From: Rhodanobacteraceae bacterium
GTDB lineage: Bacteria; Pseudomonadota; Gammaproteobacteria; Xanthomonadales; SZUA-5
DNA: 64,000 bases
Reading direction: 5' to 3'
NCBI GenBank assembly: GCA_024234055.1
Contig: JACKOW010000017.1
Location: forward strand, 23,616-87,615
This document shows, one piece after another, positions 34,720-44,900 of this stretch; the first letter of the stretch is position 1; every line of letters starts with the position of its first letter. The notes under the pieces are model-generated. The model had not been told where the DNA came from, did no database searches, and was given only the letters and a program-made list of their open reading frames with translations. The translations under genes were made by a program, and so were the position numbers.

Positions 34720-36039
34720 TCAGTACTGCCGCGCCGGCAGTGGCACACTGCAGACGTCGATATGGCCGGCCGGCTGCTTGTACCACTCGTCACGGCGATT
34801 ACGGCGGGCTTCTATCAGATCCTGAAAGCGCGGCGTATCGGTACGCAACAACTCGATACGGCTGCGCTCGGCCTCCGGCAGATCAGCGGCCACCCGCACC
34901 TTGCGGATGGCAATGCGCTGTTCGGGCTGCTCGTAGAAGCCCATCGGCGCCGGCCCGCGCGGCAGGCTGGACAGCAACTCCATGCCCTGTATGACCCGGC
35001 CCGCCACAGTGATATTGCGATCCAGCTGTCGGGGCGCATGACCGATGACCACATACAGCTCGGTGCCGCCGCCGGAGTTCACATCGTTGTCCCGGCCCAC
35101 CCCGAGCGTGCCGTAGCAGTGCGTCAACCAGGCGCGCTGCAAGCCGGGATCGCGCGCTGCCGGGAATCCGCCAACAAATCCGGTCTGCGCCGCATAGCCG
35201 TCGCCATCGGGCAGCACGGTGAACTTGAGATCAGTGCTGGCGCTGCGGGTGAATTCCGCTGCCAGCTGTCGCTCCCCGGCGGTCAGTGCTTTGCGGGCCG
35301 CTTCGTCTTCGGCTTGGGGATCGCCCCATTGCACGACGAAATTGTCCTGCACGCGCAGGATCGCCAGGCCGTCGTAGTAACCAGAGCGCGCCAGTGTCAG
35401 GATGTTCGCCACATGCCGGGGCGCGAAGTCGGGCGCCAGTTCGATCACCACGCGCCCGGAGTCCAGCTCCAGATAAAGCGTGTGCTTGGGGTCGGGTCGT
35501 CGCCAGTCGCCGGGCTGGCTGGCCTCCAGCACTTCAGCCATCGTCAGGCCCGCACACGCTGCCTTTGCTGCTGACACCTGACAAGATCCGGGGCGGAAAT
35601 CGAACTGCTGCCGCCCTTCGGCCGGATCGAGCGCCGACACCGCGGCGTGCAGACCCGAGGCATCGCGCCAGTACTCGATGCGCTGCGGGAAATCGTGATC
35701 GGGATTGCTGAACACGATGCGCTCATCGGCTGAATCGGTCAGGGCGAAATCGGTGGCCGATTGGCCACCGGGCTGGGCCCGGTAGAACCAGTTGCCGTCC
35801 TCGGCTTCGATTCGCAGAAACTCGAATCCGGTCAGGCGGCCATTCTGGAAGCTTCGAGCCACGGCATACATGCGACCACCCTCGGCGCCGGTCCAACGCT
35901 CTTCGAATTGCTGCTCGCCCTGGACGGCACACCAGTCGCCGGCCATGAATTCAGGGGCTGGCACGTCATCCGCCCATCCTTGCGAACTGCAGCAAGGCAG
36001 CAGAAACGCTGCCGTCAGGATCTGTTGCCACGTCTTCAT
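34720..36039 (-). CDS. Exported DUF6265-cyclophilin fusion protein
   Basis: A 439-residue exported protein. After a signal peptide (about 1-23, Cys-Cys at 16-17 could be a lipobox variant) comes a DUF6265-like module (27-150; PEFMAGDWCAVQGEQQFEE, GFEFLRIEAED, VFSNPDHDFPQRIEYW), then a cyclophilin-type prolyl isomerase domain (about 185-400). In the latter, HTLYLELDSGRVVIELAPD and NILTLARSGYYDGL are clear, with LRVQDNFVVQWGDPQ replacing the usual FHRVIPGFMIQGGD (His lost, Arg and Gln kept), and NSGGGTELYVVIGHAPRQLD. A folding role in the periplasm is likely; how active the altered site is cannot be told. Confidence 0.82.
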   Translation of the reverse strand: MKTWQQILTAAFLLPCCSSQGWADDVPAPEFMAGDWCAVQGEQQFEERWTGAEGGRMYAVARSFQNGRLTGFEFLRIEAEDGNWFYRAQPGGQSATDFALTDSADERIVFSNPDHDFPQRIEYWRDASGLHAAVSALDPAEGRQQFDFRPGSCQVSAAKAACAGLTMAEVLEASQPGDWRRPDPKHTLYLELDSGRVVIELAPDFAPRHVANILTLARSGYYDGLAILRVQDNFVVQWGDPQAEDEAARKALTAGERQLAAEFTRSASTDLKFTVLPDGDGYAAQTGFVGGFPAARDPGLQRAWLTHCYGTLGVGRDNDVNSGGGTELYVVIGHAPRQLDRNITVAGRVIQGMELLSSLPRGPAPMGFYEQPEQRIAIRKVRVAADLPEAERSRIELLRTDTPRFQDLIEARRNRRDEWYKQPAGHIDVCSVPLPARQY

Positions 36040-36174
36040 TCCCTGCTCCCCAATTAGGACAGCCGTTCAGCGATTCTGACCAACGGCGCAATTCCCCGGT
36101 CTGCAGGTCAAGATCGTCATCGCCCCTGCAAGTCCCGAGTCTACAATCGGCAGCGTCCAACCGAGGGTTATCCC

Positions 36175-37599
36175 ATGACGGAGACGCAGATGCGCGACTG
36201 GACCGACACCGAGCAGGCACTCTGGGCGCGCCTGCAGGCCCATGCTTTTGAGCACCCGGAGCTTGGCATCGATTTCGCCCGACGCCTGGCGCGCGAACAG
36301 GGCTGGACGCTGGATTTCGCCAGACGCGCCATCGACGAGTACCGCAGATTCTGCTTCCTGGCCTGCATCAGCCCGCAGGAGGTCACGCCCAGCGATGCCG
36401 TCGACGAGGTCTGGCACCTGCACCTGTGCTACACCCGCGATTACTGGAAGCAGTTTTGCCCGCAAGTCCTCGGGCGTGCGCTGCACCATGGCCCCACCCA
36501 GGGCGGTCGGGAAGAATCCTGGCGCTACCGCGAGCAATACGCGACGACGATTGCCCTGTACGAGGACTATTTCGGCGCAGCTCCACAGGATCTCTGGCCT
36601 GGCACTCGCGAGCGCTTCGCCGCCAGGCCTGCCCAGATCGCCATTGATCGCGGCCGCTACTGGCTGATCCCGCGGCCGCGCTGGCCGCGCGCGGCGGCGA
36701 CTTGCGCGGCTCTGCTGGCCTTGGCCACGTTGACGCAGGTGCAGAGCGCGCTGGCCTTGTCATCCAACCCCCTGGACTGGACCGCCGGGCCCTTTCTGCA
36801 ACTCTTTGGCGTGCTGATGGTCAGCGGGCTGGTAGGCGCCTGGTGGCTGCGTCGGAGCCTGCGGGACACCGGCAGCGCCAGCGGTGCCCGCCCTGAAGCC
36901 TTCGAACTGGCCTATCTCGCCGGCGGCGCCGTCCGCTGCACCGATGCCGCGGTGGCCCATCTGCTCGGCAACGGCCAGGCCCAGTGGGATCAGAACAGCC
37001 GCGAGCTGAAATTGGACCGGCCGGTGTCAGACAGCAGCGAAGCGCCCGCCGTCGTGGCCCGCTGCATTGCCGTGGACGGATCGCCAGCCCAGGTACTCAA
37101 GCGCTCTGCCGTGGCCTTGGCGCCGCTGGAGAAGAGGTTGCAGAAGGCCAATCTTTGGCTGGATGACGCTGCCGCCTGGCGGGTGCGCTTGTTCAGCGCG
37201 CTGCCCCTGCTGCTTGTGGCCGCCTTCGGTGTCAGCAAGATTGTCGTCGGCCTGTCGCGGTCCAAACCGGTCGCCTTCCTGGTGATTCTGACGATCATCA
37301 CCGGTGTGATCGGCCTCGGCTTCTTGCTGGCGCGTCCGACCCGCACCCGCGCCGGCGATCAAGCGCTGGCGGATGCCAAACAGCGCCATGCACGCGCCCT
37401 GCGGGCGCCGCAACAGAAGGAACTCGGACTGGCGGTGGCACTGCTGGGAACGGCAGCGCTCAGTGGCACGGCCTACGCCGAGTACCACCAGCTGCGCTCA
37501 CCGCCCGGCTCCTCCGGCGACAGCAGCGGCTGTGGCGGCGACAGTGGCGGTGGCGATGGCGGCGGCGGTGGCTGCGGAGGTTGCGGCGGCGGCGATTGA
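36175..37599 (+). CDS. Membrane protein with GRDP-like N terminus and Gly/Cys-rich tail
   Basis: A 474-residue protein in three parts. Residues 1-150 resemble glycine-rich-domain-protein-like sequences (PF07173), with VDEVWHLHLCYTRDYWKQF. Residues 170-430 contain four or five hydrophobic segments and match the TIGR04222 ('near uncomplex') pattern (ELAYLAGGAVRCTDAAVAHL, then LLARPTRTRAGDQAL). The last 30 residues are Ser/Gly/Cys-rich (CGGDSGGGDGGGGGCGGCGG). GAGGG precedes the start. Function is unknown. Genes of this type often end in such glycine-cysteine tails. Confidence 0.8.
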   Translation: MTETQMRDWTDTEQALWARLQAHAFEHPELGIDFARRLAREQGWTLDFARRAIDEYRRFCFLACISPQEVTPSDAVDEVWHLHLCYTRDYWKQFCPQVLGRALHHGPTQGGREESWRYREQYATTIALYEDYFGAAPQDLWPGTRERFAARPAQIAIDRGRYWLIPRPRWPRAAATCAALLALATLTQVQSALALSSNPLDWTAGPFLQLFGVLMVSGLVGAWWLRRSLRDTGSASGARPEAFELAYLAGGAVRCTDAAVAHLLGNGQAQWDQNSRELKLDRPVSDSSEAPAVVARCIAVDGSPAQVLKRSAVALAPLEKRLQKANLWLDDAAAWRVRLFSALPLLLVAAFGVSKIVVGLSRSKPVAFLVILTIITGVIGLGFLLARPTRTRAGDQALADAKQRHARALRAPQQKELGLAVALLGTAALSGTAYAEYHQLRSPPGSSGDSSGCGGDSGGGDGGGGGCGGCGGGD

Positions 37600-37924
37600 G
37601 CCTGCTGCAATGCGGCCAGCCACCTGCCCCTGTGGGAGTCCCGGTCGCCGCCAGCGGCGCGCTTGTTCGCGCACCAAACGTTGGAGGGCGAGAGGGCACG
37701 AGGGCGCGCAAAGGCGGCCTCACCGCGAGCTCTTGATCTTGCGTGCCCTCGTGCCCTCTCGCCCTCGTGCCCTCAAATCAATGCCTTACGGCATGTCTGG
37801 CAAGAGCGGCTTCAGCCGCGACTGCCTCGATTCAAGAACAGATCGCGGCTGAAGCCGCTCCCACAGGGGCCGACGCACAAGAAAGGCGCCTTTCGGCGCC
37901 TTTCTTGATCTCTGTCGAGGGTGC
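37600..37924. repeat. Octamer inverted repeats and hairpins
   Basis: Left arm 37682-37712 (GGAGGGCGAGAGGGCACGAG, GGCGCG) is inverted at 37741-37777 (GTGCCCTCGTGCCCTCTCGC, CCTCGTGCCCTC), both 8-base tandem units. A second hairpin pairs AGCGGCTTCAGCCGCGA (37804) with TCGCGGCTGAAGCCGCT (37843), exact over 17 bases. A terminator follows. Confidence 0.85.
37879..37906. terminator. Bidirectional terminator between convergent genes
   Basis: AAGAAAGGCGCC and GGCGCCTTTCTT form an exact 12-bp stem with a TTTC loop. Placed between the membrane protein gene (+) and the DUF1232 gene (-), with T-rich 3' sides in both directions, it can serve both. Confidence 0.88.
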
Positions 37925-38497
37925 TCAGCGAATCGAGAACAGCGAGAAGCCGCCGCGGCCACCACCGTAGGAAGCGCTGTCGCGGGAGCGACGCCCGCGC
38001 ATGCGATCCAGCAACTCGTTCTGACGCTGCTGCAGCCAGTCGTCGCGGTTGAGACCGCTCGCCTCCACTGCGCCGATATCGTCCTCGGCCTGCTTGCGGA
38101 ACAGGCAGAAGTCTTCATAGGCGTCGATCTCGTGCTTCAGCTCTTCCACCACCAATTCGATCATGATGGCGTCGTCGAGGAAGCCCAGCACCGGGATATC
38201 GTCCGGAATGGCATCGTTGGGATCGGAGAAATAGGTCAGCGCCGACAGGATTTCCTTGCGCTCTTCGTCGGAAATACCCCAGTTGGTGTCGTGCACCATG
38301 CCTACCAGCGTACCCAGGCGCTTCATGCGCGAGGACACGAACTCGGGCACCTGCACACCCTTGGTGTCTTCCAGCAGCTGCATGGCGGCACCGGTGATCT
38401 CGGCGGCGCTCAGATGGGCGGCGGCTTCCTTGGCGCGCCGCATGGCGGCCCGGAAATGCTCCAGATCCTGTTCGGACAGGTCGATTACAACGCGCAT
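37925..38497 (-). CDS. YkvA/DUF1232 family protein
   Basis: The 190-residue product has the DUF1232 signature in its middle: ALTYFSDPNDAIPDDIPVLG followed by FLDDAIMIELVVEEL (about 88-122). The C terminus (SRDSASYGGGRGGFSLFSIR) is Gly/Ser-rich. DUF1232 proteins are small, poorly understood, often membrane-associated proteins; here hydrophobicity is low. Single gene. Confidence 0.88.
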   Translation of the reverse strand: MRVVIDLSEQDLEHFRAAMRRAKEAAAHLSAAEITGAAMQLLEDTKGVQVPEFVSSRMKRLGTLVGMVHDTNWGISDEERKEILSALTYFSDPNDAIPDDIPVLGFLDDAIMIELVVEELKHEIDAYEDFCLFRKQAEDDIGAVEASGLNRDDWLQQRQNELLDRMRGRRSRDSASYGGGRGGFSLFSIR

Positions 38498-38582
38498 GGC
38501 GGAATCCTCATTTGGCAGGCGATGCAGAAGGTGGAGACTATCGGTCGATTCGATTGTCCGTCAATTTAGTTCGGCATATCGA

Positions 38583-41500
38583 TCAGGCCTCGACCGGCGC
38601 CCGGGAGGAGCGTGTGCCCGCGCGGCGCCAGCCGCGCTTGATGGCTTCGCTGGCGTCTTCCAGCGAGGCATACACGGTGGGCAGCACCACCAGGGTGATG
38701 GCGGTGGAGAAGACCAATCCACCGGCGATGGCCCTGGCCATCGGGAAGTAGGCCGGTCCGTTGCCACCGATGCCGACATCGCTGATGCACAGCGGCAACA
38801 GGCCGAGGAAGGTGGTGCCGGTGGTGATCAGGATCGGCCGCAGCCGCTCCTGCCCGCCCAGGATCAGGGCCTGCTCGCGATCGTGCCCGGCTCGCCGGAG
38901 CGTGTTCACATGCTCGACCAGCACGATGCCGTTGTTCACTACCACGCCGGTCAGAATCATGATGCCGATGAAAGCCATGACCGAGAAGGTGGTGTCCCAG
39001 ACCAGGAAGGTCCACCAGACCCCGACCACCGCATACATGATCGAGATCAGGATCGCGATCGGATAGATCGCCGACTCGAACAGGGCCGCCATGACCATGT
39101 AGATCAGGACAATCGACAGCAGCAGCAGGAACATCATTTCGGCAGCGGCGGCGGCATCGTCCTGGAAGCGCTGACCCAGATCGTAGGTGTAACCGGTCGG
39201 GAACGGGTAATCCTTCAGACTGCTTTCGATGATCTCGCGTGCCTTGCCCATGTCTCCCTTGGGCTTGAGGTCGATGGTGATCGACTGACTGGTCTTGCGA
39301 TCCTGCCGTCCGATCTGGCGGGCGCTGGGCGAGACATCGACCGACACCAGCGCCGACAGCGGCACCGACTCGCCATCAGCGCGGGTGATGCGGATTTCCT
39401 TGAGGTCATCGAGTGACAGTGACTCGGCATCCTTGAAGCGCAACAACACGGGGACCTCGGTGTCGCCCTGGCGAAACTCGCGCAGCGGTACGCCGCGCAT
39501 GGCCACCTGGATCAACTGGCCCACCTGAGCCGGGTCGAATCCCAGATTGGAGGCACGATCGCGGTCGATGCGCAGCTGCACTTCCTGCTGCTCCTGGGCA
39601 TCGTCGGCGCGCACTTCGGCAAACTCATCATGGGTGGCAAGGATTCGCGCCACATCCTTGGCCACCTCGGTCAGCACCTCGGTGGAATCGCCGTTGATGT
39701 TGACGCTGACGCTGGGCGTATCCGTACTGCCGGCGTTACCGCCACCTGGACCCTGGCGCAGATCGACCACGGCCTTGCCGATGGCGAGTTTGGGCAATCC
39801 ATCGCGCACGGCCTGCTTGATCTCCTCCAGCGGCCGTGTCGCCCGATCGTCCTTGACCAGCTGCAGCCGGGTCTGCATGCCCTGATCTTCGGACAGCCAG
39901 CTGTACACCGACTCGATCTCGAATTCCTCCTTGTGGCGCAGCAGGAAAGCCTCCACGGCGCGCGCCGCCGGCTCCAGCTGCTCCAGCCGGTAACGCCCGT
40001 TGAGCTCGTAGCCAATATTGAAGTCGCGCTTGCCGCTGCCGCCAAAGAAATCGGTCTTGACCACGTTGGCGGGAATGAGCACGCTGGCGAAGATCAACAG
40101 CACACCCATCAAGGACCAGCCGCGATGGTTGAGCGTCCAGTGCAGCAAGCGACCATAAAGCAGCTTCCAGCGCTCGACGATTCGTACCTGCGACACCCCT
40201 TTGGGGGGTTCGATGCGTGAGGCCAGCATCGGAATGATGCTGACCGCAACGAACCACGAGGCCAGCAAGGCAACGGACATCGGCATGGCCACGTAGTAGA
40301 GAAACACGCCAACCTGCGTCGTCCCGCCGAAGACATTCGGCAGAAACACGATGATGCTGGTGAGCGTGCCGGCGCTGACCGCCAGCTGCACCATGCGGGT
40401 GCCCTCGATCGCGGTACCAACCGGATCGCCCGGGCGCTTTTCCCGCTGCTGGTAAATGCTCTCGGTCACGACCACGGCATTGTCCACCAGCATGCCCACA
40501 CCCAGCAGCAGACCCATCATGGTCAACACGTTGAGCGAGAGTCCGAGGAAATACATGGCCCCCAGACTGATGGCGATGCAGATCGGCACCGACAGCGACA
40601 CCATCAGTGTGCTTGGCCAGTGGCGCAGGAAGAAGTACAGGATCAGCACCGCAAAGAGCATGCCCTGGGCGCCGGATTTGACCAGTTCACCGAGCGAACT
40701 GGTAATGCCCTCGCCCTGGTTGCCGATGATGTAGAGCTCGATGCCGGCCAGCGCGCCACTGGCTTCGATCTTGTTTACTTCTGCCAGCACATCGGCACAG
40801 ACATCGACCAGATTGGCGCCGCGCTCACGGCGGATGTCGACGCCGACGGCGTAGTTGCCGTTGAGGATGCGGCGAAAATTGATCTCGCGCTGGACGTAGC
40901 GGATCTCGGCCACATCGCGCAGGCGCAGGCCGGCATCGTTGATGACCAGATTGCCGTACTCCTCCAGACTGCGAATCTCGCCCACCGGCTGCACCCGGTA
41001 GCGGTGATCACCGTCGTGGATCAACCCGGCAGAGGTGGAGAAATTCGCTGACTGGATACGCTGCGACAGGGCGTTCAGATCAATGTTGTGCGAAGCGATG
41101 CGCTCGGGCAGCAGATCGATGCGGACTTCGTTGGGTTCCACGCCGGACAGCTCGACCGAGGCGACACCCGGTATGCGTTCCAGCGGTCGCTTGATGCGGC
41201 GCTCCAGCAGGTCGTAGGCATCCAGCAGATTGCCGGTGGTGCTGGACAGGCGGATCTGCAGCGCGGGCTCGTCGTTGGTGGAGAACTTCAGCACCTGGAT
41301 GCGCTGGATGTCCTTGGGCAGTTCGCCGCGGACCGCATCCACCCGCTCGCGCACCTCCGAGAGCTTGACCTTGAGGTTGCGGTTCCAGTCGAACACCAGA
41401 AAGAAGAAGGCACCGTTGTCGTCGGCATTGCTGAACATCCGGTCGATACCGGAAATCGTGGCCAGCGATTCCTCGATGGGCCGCACGATCTCGCGCTCGA

Positions 41501-41675
41501 CTTCCTTGGGCGTGGAACCCGGATAGGGCACCTGCACCAGGATGAAGGGCGCATCCAGCTCCGGAAAGAACTCCAGCTTGAGCATGCGCGCGCTCAGCAA
41601 ACCGAAGACCACGCAGCTGACGAAGAGCATGATCGTGGTGACCGGGCGCTTCAGGGCGATTTCGGCGAGGGTCAT
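38583..41675 (-). CDS. RND efflux permease (second of two)
   Basis: A 1030-residue RND transporter with twelve membrane helices: TM1 at 12-30, two large periplasmic loops, and TM4 GMLVDNAVVVTESIYQ with the proton-relay Asp. FFPELDAPFILVQVPYPG and GSTPKEVEREIVRPIEE mark the first porter domain. Length is typical of HAE-type drug or toxin exporters. ATG at 41675 is chosen; a repeat-encoded in-frame extension of 44 residues upstream (PCPCFPCPR type) is rejected. Substrate unknown. Confidence 0.93.
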   Translation of the reverse strand: MTLAEIALKRPVTTIMLFVSCVVFGLLSARMLKLEFFPELDAPFILVQVPYPGSTPKEVEREIVRPIEESLATISGIDRMFSNADDNGAFFFLVFDWNRNLKVKLSEVRERVDAVRGELPKDIQRIQVLKFSTNDEPALQIRLSSTTGNLLDAYDLLERRIKRPLERIPGVASVELSGVEPNEVRIDLLPERIASHNIDLNALSQRIQSANFSTSAGLIHDGDHRYRVQPVGEIRSLEEYGNLVINDAGLRLRDVAEIRYVQREINFRRILNGNYAVGVDIRRERGANLVDVCADVLAEVNKIEASGALAGIELYIIGNQGEGITSSLGELVKSGAQGMLFAVLILYFFLRHWPSTLMVSLSVPICIAISLGAMYFLGLSLNVLTMMGLLLGVGMLVDNAVVVTESIYQQREKRPGDPVGTAIEGTRMVQLAVSAGTLTSIIVFLPNVFGGTTQVGVFLYYVAMPMSVALLASWFVAVSIIPMLASRIEPPKGVSQVRIVERWKLLYGRLLHWTLNHRGWSLMGVLLIFASVLIPANVVKTDFFGGSGKRDFNIGYELNGRYRLEQLEPAARAVEAFLLRHKEEFEIESVYSWLSEDQGMQTRLQLVKDDRATRPLEEIKQAVRDGLPKLAIGKAVVDLRQGPGGGNAGSTDTPSVSVNINGDSTEVLTEVAKDVARILATHDEFAEVRADDAQEQQEVQLRIDRDRASNLGFDPAQVGQLIQVAMRGVPLREFRQGDTEVPVLLRFKDAESLSLDDLKEIRITRADGESVPLSALVSVDVSPSARQIGRQDRKTSQSITIDLKPKGDMGKAREIIESSLKDYPFPTGYTYDLGQRFQDDAAAAAEMMFLLLLSIVLIYMVMAALFESAIYPIAILISIMYAVVGVWWTFLVWDTTFSVMAFIGIMILTGVVVNNGIVLVEHVNTLRRAGHDREQALILGGQERLRPILITTGTTFLGLLPLCISDVGIGGNGPAYFPMARAIAGGLVFSTAITLVVLPTVYASLEDASEAIKRGWRRAGTRSSRAPVEA

Positions 41676-41997
41676 GGGTGGGGGCTCCAGAGGAACGGGG
41701 CACGGGAAGCGGGGGCACGGGAAGCAGGGGCACGGGGCACGGGACACGGGATACGGGAAGAGCCGGGGCGGCTTGCGGGGCAGGCGCTCAGTGCCGTTTT
41801 TCTGCACTCAATCTCAAGGGGCAAGTCTCGTGCAGCAGGGCGACAAACCGCCTCAGCACATCCCGTGCCCCCTGCCCCCTGCCCCGTGCCCCGCTTCATC
41901 CCCGCGCACGGGAATGCACGTGCCAGATGGCCGCACGGCCCCGCAGACCACCCCGTGCCGCGTGCCCCGTGCCCCGTGCCCCGCTTCATCGCCATTA
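41676..41997. repeat. Inverted heptamer arms between the two RND genes
   Basis: GAACGGGGCACGGGAAGCGG and GGGCACGG heptamers (41692-41760) are answered by CCCCTGCCCCGTGCCCCGCT (41871-41896) and a second set CGTGCCCCGTGCCCCGTGCC (41953-41990). The loop has no gene. The element lies between two genes that should be on one transcript. Confidence 0.85.
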
Positions 41998-44900
41998 TCA
42001 CGCCCCAATCTCCGCACCTTCTCCCTGCTGCAACGCCCGCGGCTGCCGGAAGGTGGCGCGTCTATCGACCACGTTGTAGAGCACCGGAATCACCACCAGC
42101 GTCAACAGCGTCGAGAAGATCAGGCCGCCGATGACGGTGATGGCCAGCGGCTGGCGCAGTTCGGCGCCGTCGCCTAGCCCGAGCGCCATCGGCAGGAAGC
42201 CGAACAGCGTGGTGATGGTGGTCATGATGATCGGCCGCAAGCGGGTGCGCGCGCCCTCCATCAGGGCCGCACGTTTTTCCATGCCGCGCGCGCGCAGCTG
42301 ATTGACCCGATCGATGAGCACGATGGCATTGGAGACCACGATGCCCACCAGCATGATCAATCCGATGAAAACGATGATGCTGAGCGTGGTGCCGGTGATC
42401 CACAGACTGAAGATCGCACCCACCAGAGCCAGCGGGATGGTGAACAGGATCAGGAAGGGATGCAGCAGCGACTCGAACTGCGAGGCCATCACCAGGTAGA
42501 CCATGAACACCGCCAGCGCCAGCGCCAGCATCAGTGAATTGAAAGAGGCATCCAGATCCTCGCTCTGACCGGCGACCCGGGCCGCCGTACCCGCCGGCAG
42601 CAGATTCTCGTCGACGATCTTCTGCGCCAGCGCCACCGCCGAACCCAGATCGCCACGCAGACTGGCCGACACAATGGCCACACGCTCCTGGTTGATGCGG
42701 CGAATCTCCGCCGGCCCTTCGGTGATCTCGACTCGCGCCACCGAATCCAGCGGCACCGGGCTGGAACTGCCCGGATTGACGATCAGTCGGCGCACGGCCT
42801 GCACCGAGTCACGATCCGGCTCGGTGGCCCGCACCAGCACGTCGATCTTGCGATCGCGAAAGCTGTAGCGCGTGGCGATTTCACCACGCACCTTGCGCAC
42901 GACCTGATCGGCGACCTGGCGGGTGGTCAGACCCAGCGAGGCGATCTTGTCCTGATCAAAATAGATGCGCACTTCCGGCGCGCCCTGTTCCTGCGAATTC
43001 TTGACGTCGGCGAACATCGCTTCCTGGCGCATGCGCGCAGTGATGCGCTCGCTCGCCTGCTTCAACAGGTCCAGATCGTAGCCGCTGATTTCCACCTCCA
43101 GCGGGGTCTCGAAGCTGAACAGTTGCGGCCGGGAGAACTTGGCCTCGGCGCCAGGGATGACGTCGGTATAGGCACGCAGGCTTTCCACGATCCGTGGCTC
43201 ATCGCTGCGCTCGGTATGCGGCGCCAGGGTCACCAGGAGCTTGCCGATGTTCTCGCCGGACTCGGTGGGATTGGCATCCAGGCGAGCGCCGGTGCCGGCG
43301 GTGGCAAACATGTGTTCGATGCCAGAGACCTTCATGCCGTGCTGCTGCAGGCCAGTCACCATCAGATCGGTGCGCGCCAGCGGCGTGCCCACCGGCAGTT
43401 TCAGATCCACCTGCAGACGCCCCTGGGCAAATTCGGGGATCAATTCCACACCCAGACGCGGCACCAGCGCCACCGCCCCCAGCAAGGACAGCAGCGCCAC
43501 GCCCAGAATCACGGCTGGATGGCGCAAGGACCAGGGCAGCAGCACATCGTAGCGATTGAGCATGAAGTCGAAGAAGCCCATCGTGCCCTTTGCCATCGGG
43601 CTGAGAATGCGCATGACCACACGACCCAGCACACCAAAGATCCGCTGCACCAGCCAGGCCAGTGCAAAGGCCGCCTTGGTGATCACGAACCAGATCCCGC
43701 GCAGCAGCGCCAGCACCAGCCAGACCGGCAGCAACAGGAAGCGTCCGTAGTCCAGGCGCGGGCGATTGCTCATCAACCAGTGTCGCTGGTGCGCCACCGG
43801 CTCCGGATGCTCGAACTCCATGGCCGAGTGCTTGCTGCCCAGCGAAGCCAGCATCGGAATCAGGGTCACGGCCACGAACAGCGAGATGATCATCGCGAAG
43901 GTCACGGTCAGCGCCTGATCGCCGAAGAGCTGGCCAGCGATGCCCTCGACGAAGACCAGCGGCAGGAACACGGCGATATGGGTGAAGGTCGAGGCGGTGA
44001 TGGCCATGCCGACCTCGCTGGTGCCCTGCACCGCGGCCTCGACCACGCCCAGGCCCTGATCACGCAGACGCCGGGTGTTTTCCAGCACCACGATGGCATT
44101 GTCGACCACCATGCCGGTGGCCAGCGCAATGCCGCCAAGCGACATCACATTGAGGCCGATGCCGAACTGCTGCATGAAGAAGAAGGTCGCGATGATCGAC
44201 ACCGGCAAGGACAGCGCGATGACCAGCGTGGCCCAGGCTTCACCCAGGAACAGGAAGATCACCAGAATCGACAACAGACCACCGATCACGGCGGCATCAA
44301 CCACCTCGCGGATGGAACTCTTGATGAAGATCGATTGATCATCCACGGTGGTCAGCTTGGCGCCCTCGGGCACCTCGTCCTTGTAACGCTCCAGCGCCTT
44401 GACCACGGCTTCGGCCACGCTCACGGTATTGGCATCGCCCTCCTTGTAGATGGCGATCTCCACCGCTTCCTGGCCATCGCTGCGGATGATTGCCTGGCGT
44501 TCCTTGTAGCCCTGGGTCACTGTGGCGACATCGCGCAGCTTGACCGGCACACCGGCAGACACCGCGACCACCATGTCGCCCATGTCGGTCAGCGTCGAGA
44601 ACTGATTGATGGTGCGCACCAGATAGCGCTGACTGGCTTCGTCGAGCCGGCCACTGGAGATATTGATGTTCTCCTGGCGCAGTCGCTCGATGACCGTGTT
44701 GACGTCCAGATTGAGCTGCTTCAGGCGGTTCTGGTCGATCTCGACCTGGATCTCGTCTTCCAGGCCACCCGAGACCTTGACCGCAGCGACGCCTTCGATC
44801 GGCTCCAGACGCTTCTTCAGATCCTCTTCCGCGTAACGCCGCAATTCGGTCAGGGCAGCAACCGAATTGGCGTCACTGTCATTGACGCCGGTCGCCAGAG

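Noticed and set aside
38583..41807. Longer N terminus for the second RND pump
   Set aside because: The extra 44 residues are translated from heptamer repeats (Pro-Cys-rich) and precede the conserved start at 41675.
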